A stretch of 36,172 nt of DNA, taken from assembly GCA_009693615.1 (NCBI GenBank), contig SHWX01000005.1:1-36172 (forward strand), written 5' to 3'. The position numbers were made by a program, and so were the translations under genes. The notes below the pieces were generated by a model, which was given only the letters and a program-made list of their open reading frames with translations, was not told the DNA's origin and searched no databases. Below are positions 9,473 through 19,245 of this stretch, one piece after another; positions within the stretch are counted from its first letter, which is position 1; every line of letters starts with the position of its first letter. This DNA comes from Chitinophagaceae bacterium. GTDB lineage: Bacteria; Bacteroidota; Bacteroidia; Chitinophagales; Chitinophagaceae.

Positions 9473-9550
9473 GCAGCATCTTAGCTAATTTTTGAATGCC
9501 TTTTTCTTCGGTAAATACGTTTTTTCGTAATTTTCTGTAACTAGGTATAG

Positions 9551-10252
9551 CTAAGTGCCTATTAAAAAAATAACTAATTTTTTATGTAGCTCTGGTAATT
9601 TTGCTTTCCAGTCTGCCATGGTAGCTGTTACAATAGATTCAGTAGGTCCTGTAATATCCACGCCAATACATAGTTTTGTTTGGGGCTTGCAAGTACTTAA
9701 AATAGTTTCTAGTAATTGATTATTACGATAAGGCGTTTCAATAAATAACTGTGTACAATTTCTTTGAATAGCATCGGCCTCTAATGCTTGAATTTTTTTC
9801 TTTCTTTCTGTAACATCAATGGGTAAATAGCCATGAAACTGAAATAAATTACCATTCATGCCACTGGCCATTAAAGACAATAAAATAGAAGAAGGTCCTG
9901 TATAGGGTTTCACTGTAATGCCCATTTCTTGTGCAGTGGCTACTAATAATTGTCCAGGGTCGGCTATACCTGCGCAACCCGCTTCAGAAATAATACCAAT
10001 ATTTTTTCCTTGCTTTAGTAAATCCTTAAAGGCCTTAATTTGTTCGGCCTCCACTTTATGAATGGGATACCAACTATAATTATCAATCACCATTTCCTTC
10101 CATAACTTTTTGAAAAAGCGCCTTGCTGTTTTTTCTTCTTCTACAAAAAAGGCATCACATTGCCCAATCCATTTTACTATATCAGTTGGTAAGGCTTCCC
10201 AACCTTCTTCGTGTAAAATCATGGGTAGTAAAAAAACTTTTCCTTGGCTCAT
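9551..10252 (-). CDS. RsmI-like tetrapyrrole-methylase-family SAM-dependent methyltransferase
   Basis: GIISEAGCAGIADPGQLLVATAQEMGITVKPYTGPSSILLSLMASGMNG... FHGYLPI; 233 aa. Confidence 0.85.
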   Translation of the reverse strand: MSQGKVFLLPMILHEEGWEALPTDIVKWIGQCDAFFVEEEKTARRFFKKLWKEMVIDNYSWYPIHKVEAEQIKAFKDLLKQGKNIGIISEAGCAGIADPGQLLVATAQEMGITVKPYTGPSSILLSLMASGMNGNLFQFHGYLPIDVTERKKKIQALEADAIQRNCTQLFIETPYRNNQLLETILSTCKPQTKLCIGVDITGPTESIVTATMADWKAKLPELHKKLVIFLIGT

Positions 10253-11013
10253 AGTTCTTTGTCTTTAAGTTCTTGGGTATTTAATTGTGCTGCTATAAGT
10301 GAATAAAAGGGCGCAGTGATCCAACCAATAATAGGGACTAAGTGCATCATATAAAATATAAGTCCGTTACCAATGGGTAAACCCTTGTGGTTATTGACAT
10401 AGCTAGCCGTGGCCACTTTATTTTGTTTTTCTGTAGCCAAACCATAATCAAGCATGGCATAGCCAAAGAAATAACATTCTAAAATGATGGTGAAAAATGG
10501 AGTGAACCATCCTACAACAGGTAAAGTGCAAACAATGACAATTGGAATAAGGTACACCGTTTGCCATAATAAATTAGTCACATTTAATAACCAAGCCCTT
10601 AGTACCAATTTTTGATAGGCCTTTGCATTAAATACAAAGACTTCGTTTTTATTGATGGCTTCGATGCGTAAATGAAAATAAGAGAAGTAAGGAGCAAATA
10701 GAAACAGAAATAAATATTTGAATAAGGCAAAATAAAATAACAGTAGTGTAAATGATAGCCAGAAACTTCCCATGGTAATAAAAAAGCCAATTAAATCGCT
10801 GCTTAAATTATCTACCCAAGATTTTAATCCTGTTCTTAAAATAATAGCCTCAATAAATAAACTGGAGTATTGACTAAAATAGTTCATGCCTACTAAAAAC
10901 AAATAGGCATAAATAATACCGGGTAGTATCATCCACTTCCATAACTTATGTTGAAGAATAAAGCGGTGTGCTGTAAAATAAGCACGAATAGCTAAAATGA
11001 GTTCTTTAAGCAA
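10249..11013 (-). CDS. EI24 / CysZ-like membrane protein
   Basis: Hydrophobic 254-aa protein, CTLPVVGWFTPFFTIILECYFFGYAMLDYGL... LVPIIGWITAPFYSLIAA; stop overlaps the next start (ATGA). Confidence 0.72.
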   Translation of the reverse strand: MLKELILAIRAYFTAHRFILQHKLWKWMILPGIIYAYLFLVGMNYFSQYSSLFIEAIILRTGLKSWVDNLSSDLIGFFITMGSFWLSFTLLLFYFALFKYLFLFLFAPYFSYFHLRIEAINKNEVFVFNAKAYQKLVLRAWLLNVTNLLWQTVYLIPIVIVCTLPVVGWFTPFFTIILECYFFGYAMLDYGLATEKQNKVATASYVNNHKGLPIGNGLIFYMMHLVPIIGWITAPFYSLIAAQLNTQELKDKEL

Positions 11014-11024
11014 TTTGAATGATT

Positions 11025-11678
11025 TTAGGATTGCATTTTAGTGCCGTAAGCAAGGTCGCCTGCATCGCCTAAGCCAGGAATAATATAGCTTTTATCGTTC
11101 AGGGTATCGTCAATATCTCCACACCAAATAGGTATCTCTTTTCCCAGTGCGGTTTGAACCTTTTCAATACCCTCTTTGCTAGCAATAGCAACTACAATAT
11201 GTATTTCCTTGGGTTTGTAAATTTTTGTAAGGGCATCAATGGTTTGAATTAATGAAGCACCAGTGGCCAGCATGGGGTCGGAAACAATAACAATACGATT
11301 GTTTAAATCCGGGCAGCTTAAGTATTCAATACTTATTTCAAAACTTCCATTATCATGATGTTTACGATAGGCCGATATGAAAGCATTATCGGCTTTATCA
11401 AAATAGTTTAACATGCCTTGGTGCAAGGGTAGTCCGGCTCTTAATATGGTAGCTAGTACAGGTTGTTCTTCTAACACTTTTGATTCATGAACGCCCAATG
11501 GCGTTTTAGTAGCCTGCATTTTAGAAGGCATTAACTTACTCATTTCATAAGCGGCTACTTCACCAATTCTTTCTAAATTTCTTCTAAAACGCATTCTGTC
11601 ATTTTGAACATTGACATCTCTTAATTCAGCAATCCAGTTGCTCATTAAACTATGTTTCTCGCTTAAATGATGTACCAT
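11025..11678 (-). CDS. upp: Uracil phosphoribosyltransferase
   Basis: PVLATILRAGLPLHQGMLNYF, PRPP-binding VIVSDPMLATGASLIQTID, C-terminal IIPGLGDAGDLAYGTK. Confidence 0.93.
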   Translation of the reverse strand: MVHHLSEKHSLMSNWIAELRDVNVQNDRMRFRRNLERIGEVAAYEMSKLMPSKMQATKTPLGVHESKVLEEQPVLATILRAGLPLHQGMLNYFDKADNAFISAYRKHHDNGSFEISIEYLSCPDLNNRIVIVSDPMLATGASLIQTIDALTKIYKPKEIHIVVAIASKEGIEKVQTALGKEIPIWCGDIDDTLNDKSYIIPGLGDAGDLAYGTKMQS

Positions 11679-11720
11679 GGCGTGTAATTTTATTCAAATC
11701 TAAGTTTCTTCTTTCCTATA

Positions 11721-13364
11721 TTAAAATAATTTAAAGCTATCTCCATCAAAAAGACCTTTATCACTCAATTTAAGATGTGGAATTACTAGTAAGGCCATAA
11801 AACTAAGTGTCATAAAAGGGGAGCTAAGTTTAGTACCTAAGCTTTTGGCCATGAGGTCAATAGCAGTATAGTTGGCCGCTACTTTATAGGGATCTTCCAA
11901 GCTCATCAACCCTGCCACAGGAAGACCCATTATATTAGTTACATTGTTATTAACGCAGCTAATGCCGCCTTGCTCTTGAATCACTAAATTAATGGCAGTC
12001 ACAATATCGGCATCAGATACGCCCACGGCTATTATATTATGACTATCGTGTGCTACGGTAGAGGCGATTGCGCCATTTTTAAAACCAAAGTTTTTGATAA
12101 AAGCTATTTTGGGCGGGGCTGCATAGTATCTATTGTATACTACCATTTTTAAATTGTCCGATTCGGTATTGGAAACAATTTTATCTTCTTCTAATTTAGG
12201 GCTTAACCATAATTTATTAGTGATAAGTTGTCCATCGTTAGCTTCAATGACTGCGATCTTGCCATTTTCTTGGGGATATTCATGTAAACTAATTTGAATA
12301 TCTTTTTCTTGAATAGTAGCTGCATCAAATTTATTAATGGCTTTCTCCTTTACTTCTTTAATAAATGATTTTCCATTCTCTGCAACTAAGTCTCCTTTAA
12401 TATAAGTTTGCTTTACTTTAAAAGAAATAAGATCTTCCAGTACAATAAAATTAGCGGCATCACCTACCTGCATTTTTCCTGTAGGTAATTTATAATGGTC
12501 CACTGGGTTAATGCAGGCAGCTCTTAAAACAAGCATGGGGTCAATACCCTTTGCAACTGCGCGTGCACATAAACTATTTATATGCCCTTCTACTAAACTG
12601 TCAGGATGTTTATCATCGCTACAAAGCATAATCATAGAAGGGTGGTCTTCAATTAATTCATAGAGGGCTTCAAAATTTTTAGCGGCACTGCCTTCTCTAA
12701 TTAAAATTTTCATCCCATGTTCTAATTTATCTAAGGCCTCTTCAAGGGTAAAACATTCATGATCGGTGCTAATACCTGCTTCAATATATTTTTTGGCATC
12801 CTCCCCTCTTAGTCCTGGCGCGTGTCCATCCACTGGTTTACCTAACTTATGTGCAGCCCTAATTTTTTTCATTACCTCTTCGTCTTTGAATAAGACACCT
12901 GGAAAATTCATCAGCTCACTTAAATAATAAATATCGGGGTTAGCTAATAATGCAGCAACATCATTACTATCAATAGCAGCACCTGCTGTTTCAAAAACCG
13001 TGGCAGGCACACAGCTAGGTGCGCCAAAGAAAAAATGAAAAGGTACTTTTTTGCCATTATCAATCATATACTGCACGCCTTCTATTCCGCATACATTGGC
13101 AATCTCATGAGGGTCACTGATGGTTCCAATGGTGCCATGGGTAACGGCTAATCGAGCAAAAGAGCTAGGTATGAGCATACTACTTTCAATGTGCACATGG
13201 GCGTCTATAAAGCCAGGTAGTAAATACTGCAAAGGGGCTTCAATATTAGACTCAATGGACTCAATAGATTGAATAATTCCATCTTGTACAGTAATGGTAG
13301 CAGGGTAGATATGCTTTTTAAGAATATCTACATATTGACCTGAAATGGTGAAGGAATTACCCAT
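11721..13364 (-). CDS. ade: Adenine deaminase
   Basis: [50 protein letters not shown]..., [13 protein letters not shown]-terminal [14 protein letters not shown]. Confidence 0.94.
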   Translation of the reverse strand: MGNSFTISGQYVDILKKHIYPATITVQDGIIQSIESIESNIEAPLQYLLPGFIDAHVHIESSMLIPSSFARLAVTHGTIGTISDPHEIANVCGIEGVQYMIDNGKKVPFHFFFGAPSCVPATVFETAGAAIDSNDVAALLANPDIYYLSELMNFPGVLFKDEEVMKKIRAAHKLGKPVDGHAPGLRGEDAKKYIEAGISTDHECFTLEEALDKLEHGMKILIREGSAAKNFEALYELIEDHPSMIMLCSDDKHPDSLVEGHINSLCARAVAKGIDPMLVLRAACINPVDHYKLPTGKMQVGDAANFIVLEDLISFKVKQTYIKGDLVAENGKSFIKEVKEKAINKFDAATIQEKDIQISLHEYPQENGKIAVIEANDGQLITNKLWLSPKLEEDKIVSNTESDNLKMVVYNRYYAAPPKIAFIKNFGFKNGAIASTVAHDSHNIIAVGVSDADIVTAINLVIQEQGGISCVNNNVTNIMGLPVAGLMSLEDPYKVAANYTAIDLMAKSLGTKLSSPFMTLSFMALLVIPHLKLSDKGLFDGDSFKLF

Positions 13365-13379
13365 ACGTTTAATTTGCTA

Positions 13380-15638
13380 TCACAAATTAAACCAATAATT
13401 GAACTTAAAGATAAGTGCCCTGTTTTTATTTTTAAGCATAGGATCTGTATAATAGTTGTCTGTGTATACCAAGAAGAAGTCGCTCATAGGTTTGTACCTG
13501 TATTGCAAGCGGCTATTAATATTGAAATTATTGGTTTGCGTATTAAATTGTACAAAGGTGGTCCAGAACAACTTGGTATTAAAGTTGTATTCTAATTTAG
13601 GTGCAATTAAAATTAAATTGTTATTTCCATATATTTTCGGCAATTCAATTTTATTTACTTCTGCGTTCAATGAAAAGCTTAAGTGGGGTTGATTTCTCCA
13701 TATAATCCCTGCTCCAATTCCTGTAATACTCCCATTATAGAATTGCCCTGCGGTCAACATTGTATTCCAACTAAACATTTTACGCATATCAGAATAATAC
13801 ATCAAATTGAATTGGCCGTATTTATAAGTTCCTGAAGGCAAGGGGATACCATCGCCTGGTTTGGTGGGGTATAATAAATTAAGATTTGTATTATTAAATT
13901 TTAATGTAAAACCTGAACTATTTCTGAAATCTGTTTTTATATTTAAACCGGTCTCATATTCACTAAAGCTATTATCCGCATTGAATACGACGAAGTTTTC
14001 AAGTGAAAAATCTATTCTGCCAATTTTCCCATTCTTCATAAATATTCTTTTGGTAATGTTCGCGTAAACATCTTTGTATCCCACTCGAATGGAGGTATCT
14101 CTTAAGGCATCATAATTATCAATTCTTTGGACATAGCCCATGTCTGTATAATAATTTTTATCTACGTTGCCCATTTGCCCAAAAAAACGCCAGTTGTTAA
14201 TAGTTCTAGCTGCTGATGCCTCAAAAAATGCATCATTATTATTAATAGTAGGCTTGATAGATTGATGGTAACTAATTTTTGCTTCTTTTGTACCCTCGTT
14301 ATTGGCTAATTCCAAACTAATACCTGCATTCCTTCCATATTGATCCATTGGATTTTTTTTAAGCTCTGCAGCAGAAATAAAATTTTCTCTATTTAAAAAA
14401 TAAGTTTTGATTAAAGATCTTTGCCAAAATCTTTTTTGAATGGTGAATGCTGAAAAGTTTTCAGGTGAATAACTTCCTTTGGCTCCAGTTTGCATATTCA
14501 TCATTCCAATTCTAGTCGATGCATTTAAATTGCCTGAAATTCTTGCCCCAAGTAATATAGGAATGGCATTACCCTGCTTGTCTAATCCAATGGTTCTAGA
14601 ATAAAATGGACTAATAAAGTAATTTCCTAAGTTGGAAAATAAGTCGCCATTCTCTAAAAAAAAGGCTCTTTTTTCTGGTAAAAAAATATTGAAACGTGTT
14701 AAGTTGGTTATCTGTTGATCCACTTCCACTTGTGAAAAATCGGGATTGATAGTTACATCTAAATTTAAAGAAGAACTCAGTGTTAATTTAGCATCAAAGC
14801 CAATATTGCCTTTATTTTGAAGTGATTTTTTATTTTCATCATCAGTGGTGGCATTTCCAGTGATGTAGGGAAGTAATATTTTGTTTAGACTTGATTTAGG
14901 AGGAGCAGTAGGCCAATTCAAAACACCCATATAGCCTAAATCATAGGATTTAAAAATGGGAGGCACCCTCGTCCAGCAACTGTATTCATTACTTTGCAAA
15001 TCGCCCCTTAAAAAGTTAATGCCCCAAAATTGTTGCTTGACATTATACCTCAATGATTTTAAAGGAATAGCAATTTCTCCAATCCAATAACCTACATACA
15101 TTTTAGTTGCAGAAGTCCATTTGGTGTCCCAACTATAAGAAAGTTTTTCTTCTGTTTCGGTAGTAAGTTCATCTTCCGACTGAACATTTTTAGAAGTCAA
15201 TGTGAAAATATAACCATTTGTTTTTTGACCAGCAGGATCCAATGATATAGCAATACCATCAGAGCCTTCATAACCCACATCTCTTTTTAAACTTTTTATA
15301 ATTTGTTCTTTCTTGGCAAATACCTTAAAGGCGAAGTAAATATTTTTATCATCATAGGTCATAAGTACTTCTGTCGCTTGCTTTGGAGCGCCTATATTAT
15401 TGGGGTATTTTTTTATAAAATCCTTAGCTAGTGTAGCGGTTTTCCAAACGGCCTCATCTAAAATTCCATCTAGTACAATTGGGCTGGTACTGGGTTGAAT
15501 GTTTAACTGAAATTCTTTTTGAAACTCTGAAATATTTTGAGCTTGGAGGTAGCCACTGAAAAATACCAAACCTAAAAGCAAAGAAAGCTTTCTAAATGAT
15601 TTTATTAAATAGGAAAGGTGCTGGTATCGATTTTGCAT
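13380..15638 (-). CDS. DUF5916 / carbohydrate-binding family 9-like outer membrane protein (copy A)
   Basis: Signal peptide MQNRYQ...LQAQN, CBM9-like N-terminus (IVLDGILDEAVW), DUF5916 motif NLDVTINPDFSQVEVDQQITNLTRFNIFLPEKRAFFLENGDLF. Start moved from 15710 to the ATG at 15638 shared with copy B. Confidence 0.85.
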   Translation of the reverse strand: MQNRYQHLSYLIKSFRKLSLLLGLVFFSGYLQAQNISEFQKEFQLNIQPSTSPIVLDGILDEAVWKTATLAKDFIKKYPNNIGAPKQATEVLMTYDDKNIYFAFKVFAKKEQIIKSLKRDVGYEGSDGIAISLDPAGQKTNGYIFTLTSKNVQSEDELTTETEEKLSYSWDTKWTSATKMYVGYWIGEIAIPLKSLRYNVKQQFWGINFLRGDLQSNEYSCWTRVPPIFKSYDLGYMGVLNWPTAPPKSSLNKILLPYITGNATTDDENKKSLQNKGNIGFDAKLTLSSSLNLDVTINPDFSQVEVDQQITNLTRFNIFLPEKRAFFLENGDLFSNLGNYFISPFYSRTIGLDKQGNAIPILLGARISGNLNASTRIGMMNMQTGAKGSYSPENFSAFTIQKRFWQRSLIKTYFLNRENFISAAELKKNPMDQYGRNAGISLELANNEGTKEAKISYHQSIKPTINNNDAFFEASAARTINNWRFFGQMGNVDKNYYTDMGYVQRIDNYDALRDTSIRVGYKDVYANITKRIFMKNGKIGRIDFSLENFVVFNADNSFSEYETGLNIKTDFRNSSGFTLKFNNTNLNLLYPTKPGDGIPLPSGTYKYGQFNLMYYSDMRKMFSWNTMLTAGQFYNGSITGIGAGIIWRNQPHLSFSLNAEVNKIELPKIYGNNNLILIAPKLEYNFNTKLFWTTFVQFNTQTNNFNINSRLQYRYKPMSDFFLVYTDNYYTDPMLKNKNRALIFKFNYWFNL

Positions 15639-15676
15639 TAGGGTGCAAATATCCTCTATGTAATTAAAACAGCCTT
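15620..15676 (-). promoter_or_regulatory. Leader/promoter block of copy A, nearly identical to copy B
   Basis: 57-nt block (GCTGGTATCGATTTTGCATTAGGGTGCAAATATC...TAATTAAAACAGCCTT on +) matches 18029-18085 except for a 4-nt segment; contains GATATTTG 7 nt from the ATG. Confidence 0.7.
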
Positions 15677-15788
15677 CATTCGTTGGAAGTTTTTCTGAAA
15701 AAATGTACAAGCGGTTCCTTCTGGGGCTTATAAGTGGGGCCGGGTGGTTGTTTTGAGGCGAAAGCTTAGGCCTTTTTTGTATTTGACA

Positions 15789-18047
15789 CTATAAATTAAA
15801 CCAATAACTGAACTTAAAGATAAGAGCCCTGTTTTTATTTTTAAATAGAGGGTCGGTAAAGTAGTTGTCGGTGTAAACCAAGAAGAAGTCGCTCATAGGT
15901 TTGAATCTGTATTGTAAGCGGCTATTGATATTGAAGTTATTGCCTTGGGTATTGTATTGTATAAAAGTGGTCCAAAATAATTTTGTACTAAAATTCCACT
16001 CCACCCTAGGTTGTATTAAGACTAAATTACTACTACCATAAGGGTTCGGAAATACGATATTATTAAATTGTGCGCTTAATAATAGATAAAAATGGGGCTG
16101 ATTTCTGTAACTGATACCCATCGAAATTCCTTTTACTTGCCCATTATAAAACTGACCAATATCCAACTTGCTTTGTATTCCAAATAATTTTCTCGAATCA
16201 GATTTGTAGTCAATTTGAATTTGATTAAAGACATAATTTCCAGCTGGTAAAGGCACTCCATCTGTAAATGAAATGGGATATATTAAGTTGACAATTGTAT
16301 TTGTAAGATCAAGACCGAAATTAGAAGTTTTTTTAAATTGAAAATCTGTTTCTAATTTGGTTTCAGATTGATTAATGGAATTATCGGGATACAGGGTGGC
16401 ACGATTTACAATCTTCAATTCCATTTTACCAATGGATCCATTTTTGGGGAATGATCTATAGCCTAGTGAATTGTATAAGTTTTTAAAACCAATTCGAATG
16501 CTCGTATCCCTAATGGCATCATAATTATCAATGCCTTGCACAAATCCCATATCGGTATAATAGTTTTTACCTAAGCTACCAATAAGGCTAATATAAGACC
16601 AGTGTTTTCCATTTGTCATAAACCCTGTGCTTGCATAAATATCTTCATTATTTATATTAGCCTTAAAAGATTTATGTATGTCGGTCCAGGTTCTAAATGT
16701 TCCTGTTGTGTTTGAATATTCAAAACTAAGCCCCGCATTACGACCATATTTATCTAATGGATTTTTCTTGGCCTCATCCTCTGAAATAAAATTTTCTCTA
16801 TTTAAAAAGTAAGTTTTTAAAATGGAACGCTTCAATACGCTTCTTTGCAAAGTAAATGCAGTGAAATTCTCGGCTGAGTAATTGCCCTGTTTGCCTGTTT
16901 GCATATTCATCAAACCAATACGCGTAGCGGGGTCTAAATTACCAGACATTCTTGCTCCAAATAAAATAGGTATTTTATTGCCGTCTTTATCTAGTCCAAT
17001 AGTTCTGGAATAAAAGGGTCTTATAGAGGGCATACCAAAATCGGAAAACAAATCTGAGTTTTCTAAAAAGAATCCTCTTCTTTCTGGAAGAAAAATATTA
17101 AAACGGGTAAGGTTGGTTACTTGTTGGTCTACTTCTACTTGAGAAAAATCGGGATTTACTGTTAAGTCTAAATTCAATGAAGCATTTAATGCCACTTTTG
17201 AATCAAAACCACCAGTGGCATTGGTGTTCAGAGACTTTCTATTTTCTTGGTCTTCTGTGCTAGCACCAGAAATAAAGGGTAGAAAAATAATATTATTTTT
17301 TGAACTAGGCGTGGCTGCAGGCCAATTTAATAAACCCAAATAGCCTAAATCATAGGCTTTAAAAATAGGGGGTACCCTGGTAAATGTACTGTATTCTCCA
17401 TTTTTTGCATCTGCTCTTAGAAAATTAATACCCCATTGTAACTGTTTAGGATCATACCTGATAGATTTTAAAGGAATCATTATTTCAGCAATCCAATAAG
17501 TGCCATAATCCTTGGTGGCAGAAAACCATTTGGTATCCCAACTCCAAGAAGGCTTTTCTTGAAAACTCAAACTTAGTTGATCTTCTGATTGAACATTTAA
17601 AGCACTTATTAAAAAGAAAAACCCATTGGTTTTTTTATTCAAAGGGTCCAACATAATACCCACTCCATCAGTGCCTTCATTGCCAATATCTCTTTTTAAA
17701 CTTCTTGAGATAGCTGTTCCACTATCATAGACCTTAAATCCAAAATAAATATTATCATTATCGTAAGTAAATCTTACTTCGGTTTGGCGTTTAGGCTCTC
17801 CAATATCATTGGGAAATTTTTTATTGAAATTTTTGGCTACATCAGTAGTGGCCCAAACCGGCTCGTCTAAAATACCATCTATTTTTATTTTAGCAGTGGT
17901 GGGTTGAATATGTAATTGAAAACCTTTTTGAAATTCAGAAATATTTTGAGCATTGATGAAATAACTAGAAAATAGCAGGCTTAAAAGCAGGCTAGCTTTT
18001 TTGCAAGCCGTTTTAAAAAAGGAAAACTGCTGGTATCGATTTTGCAT
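15789..18047 (-). CDS. DUF5916 / carbohydrate-binding family 9-like outer membrane protein (copy B)
   Basis: Paralogue of copy A: NLDLTVNPDFSQVEVDQQVTNLTRFNIFLPERRGFFLENSDLF; C-terminus LQYRFKPMSDFFLVYTDNYFTDPLFKNKNRALIFKFSYWFNL. Confidence 0.85.
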   Translation of the reverse strand: MQNRYQQFSFFKTACKKASLLLSLLFSSYFINAQNISEFQKGFQLHIQPTTAKIKIDGILDEPVWATTDVAKNFNKKFPNDIGEPKRQTEVRFTYDNDNIYFGFKVYDSGTAISRSLKRDIGNEGTDGVGIMLDPLNKKTNGFFFLISALNVQSEDQLSLSFQEKPSWSWDTKWFSATKDYGTYWIAEIMIPLKSIRYDPKQLQWGINFLRADAKNGEYSTFTRVPPIFKAYDLGYLGLLNWPAATPSSKNNIIFLPFISGASTEDQENRKSLNTNATGGFDSKVALNASLNLDLTVNPDFSQVEVDQQVTNLTRFNIFLPERRGFFLENSDLFSDFGMPSIRPFYSRTIGLDKDGNKIPILFGARMSGNLDPATRIGLMNMQTGKQGNYSAENFTAFTLQRSVLKRSILKTYFLNRENFISEDEAKKNPLDKYGRNAGLSFEYSNTTGTFRTWTDIHKSFKANINNEDIYASTGFMTNGKHWSYISLIGSLGKNYYTDMGFVQGIDNYDAIRDTSIRIGFKNLYNSLGYRSFPKNGSIGKMELKIVNRATLYPDNSINQSETKLETDFQFKKTSNFGLDLTNTIVNLIYPISFTDGVPLPAGNYVFNQIQIDYKSDSRKLFGIQSKLDIGQFYNGQVKGISMGISYRNQPHFYLLLSAQFNNIVFPNPYGSSNLVLIQPRVEWNFSTKLFWTTFIQYNTQGNNFNINSRLQYRFKPMSDFFLVYTDNYFTDPLFKNKNRALIFKFSYWFNL

Positions 18048-18085
18048 TAGGGTGCAAATATCTAACATGTAATTAAAACAGCCTT
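18029..18085 (-). promoter_or_regulatory. Leader/promoter block of copy B
   Basis: See the block at 15620-15676; GATATTTG 7 nt upstream of the ATG. Confidence 0.7.
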
Positions 18086-18124
18086 AATAACTTGCAGAAA
18101 ACATTAAAAAAAAGGATAAACGGG

Positions 18125-18805
18125 CTATTCTCCGTCCAATAAATCGGGCCTGCGGTCTTTTGTACGCAAAATGGCCTGTTCCTGCCTCCACTCATCCACC
18201 TTTTTAGGGTCGCCTGTGAGCAAAATGGAAGGCACTGCCAAGCCTCTAAATTCTGCAGGTCTTGAATAAACTGGAGGTGCTAATAAATTATCTTGAAAAG
18301 AATCGGTTAGTGCAGAGGTTTCATCATTTAATACACCGGGAATAAGTCTTCCAATGGCATCTATTACCACAGCAGCTGCTAATTCCCCACCACTTAATAC
18401 ATAATCGCCAATAGATATTTCTTTGGTAACATATAAGTCTCGAATTCTTTGGTCAATGCCTTTATAGTGCCCACAGATAATTAAAATTCTATTTTGTAAT
18501 GAAAGCGTATTGGCTTGCTTTTGATTAAAACGCTCGCCGTCGGGCGTCATAAAAATAATTTCATCAAACTTGCCCGCTTCTTGTAATTGGTCAATGGCAG
18601 CTGCTAAGGGTTCACAAACCATTACCATGCCAGCACCACCTCCATATTGGTAGTCGTCCACCTGACCATGTTTATTAATGGCCCAGTCTCTGAGGTTATG
18701 CAATTTTATATGGAGCAAACCTTTTTCCTGCGCCCTTTTCATCATACTATGTTCAAAGGGGCTGGCTAATAATTCTGGCAGTACTGTTAAAATTTCAATG
18801 GTCAT
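18125..18805 (-). CDS. trmD: tRNA (guanine-N1)-methyltransferase
   Basis: MTIEILTVLPELLASPFEHSMMKRAQEKGL, DDYQYGGGAGMVM, ISIGDYVLSGGELAAAVVIDAIGRLIPGVL. Confidence 0.96.
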   Translation of the reverse strand: MTIEILTVLPELLASPFEHSMMKRAQEKGLLHIKLHNLRDWAINKHGQVDDYQYGGGAGMVMVCEPLAAAIDQLQEAGKFDEIIFMTPDGERFNQKQANTLSLQNRILIICGHYKGIDQRIRDLYVTKEISIGDYVLSGGELAAAVVIDAIGRLIPGVLNDETSALTDSFQDNLLAPPVYSRPAEFRGLAVPSILLTGDPKKVDEWRQEQAILRTKDRRPDLLDGE

Positions 18806-18838
18806 ATTGTAAAGATAAAAGAATCCTAAGGATTATGT

Positions 18839-19243
18839 TTAATCTAATAATTCTCCTAAATCGCGTCTGTCTTTTTTAGTAGGCCTTCCTATTTTACTCA
18901 AACGCTTTCCGGTTTGAAATGTAGCAGCTACTTGTCGCACGCGTTCTAATTCTTCAATAGGGGTAAGGTCTTCATAATATTTGATGGCTTCAGCATAAGC
19001 CAATCTTCCTTCTAATACTTGGGTTACTCTAATCACCCAGTTTTTATGTTCCGTTCTTGCTTCGTACTCATCGCCCACTACTACATTACGCGAAGCTTTA
19101 ACCGGCTCGCCTTTTATTTTAACGCGTCCTTTGTCAATGGCTTCCGTAGCCTGAGATCTTGTTTTAAAAATACGGATAGACCATAAGTATTTATCTAGTC
19201 GTACTTTTTTCTTTTCCGTTTTGATGATATCAGCAGCTTTCAT
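18839..19243 (-). CDS. S4-domain RNA-binding protein (Hsp15/HslR-like)
   Basis: VRLDKYLWSIRIFKTRSQATEAIDKGRVKIKGEPVKASRNVVVGDEYE. Confidence 0.88.
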   Translation of the reverse strand: MKAADIIKTEKKKVRLDKYLWSIRIFKTRSQATEAIDKGRVKIKGEPVKASRNVVVGDEYEARTEHKNWVIRVTQVLEGRLAYAEAIKYYEDLTPIEELERVRQVAATFQTGKRLSKIGRPTKKDRRDLGELLD

Positions 19244-19245
19244 GC

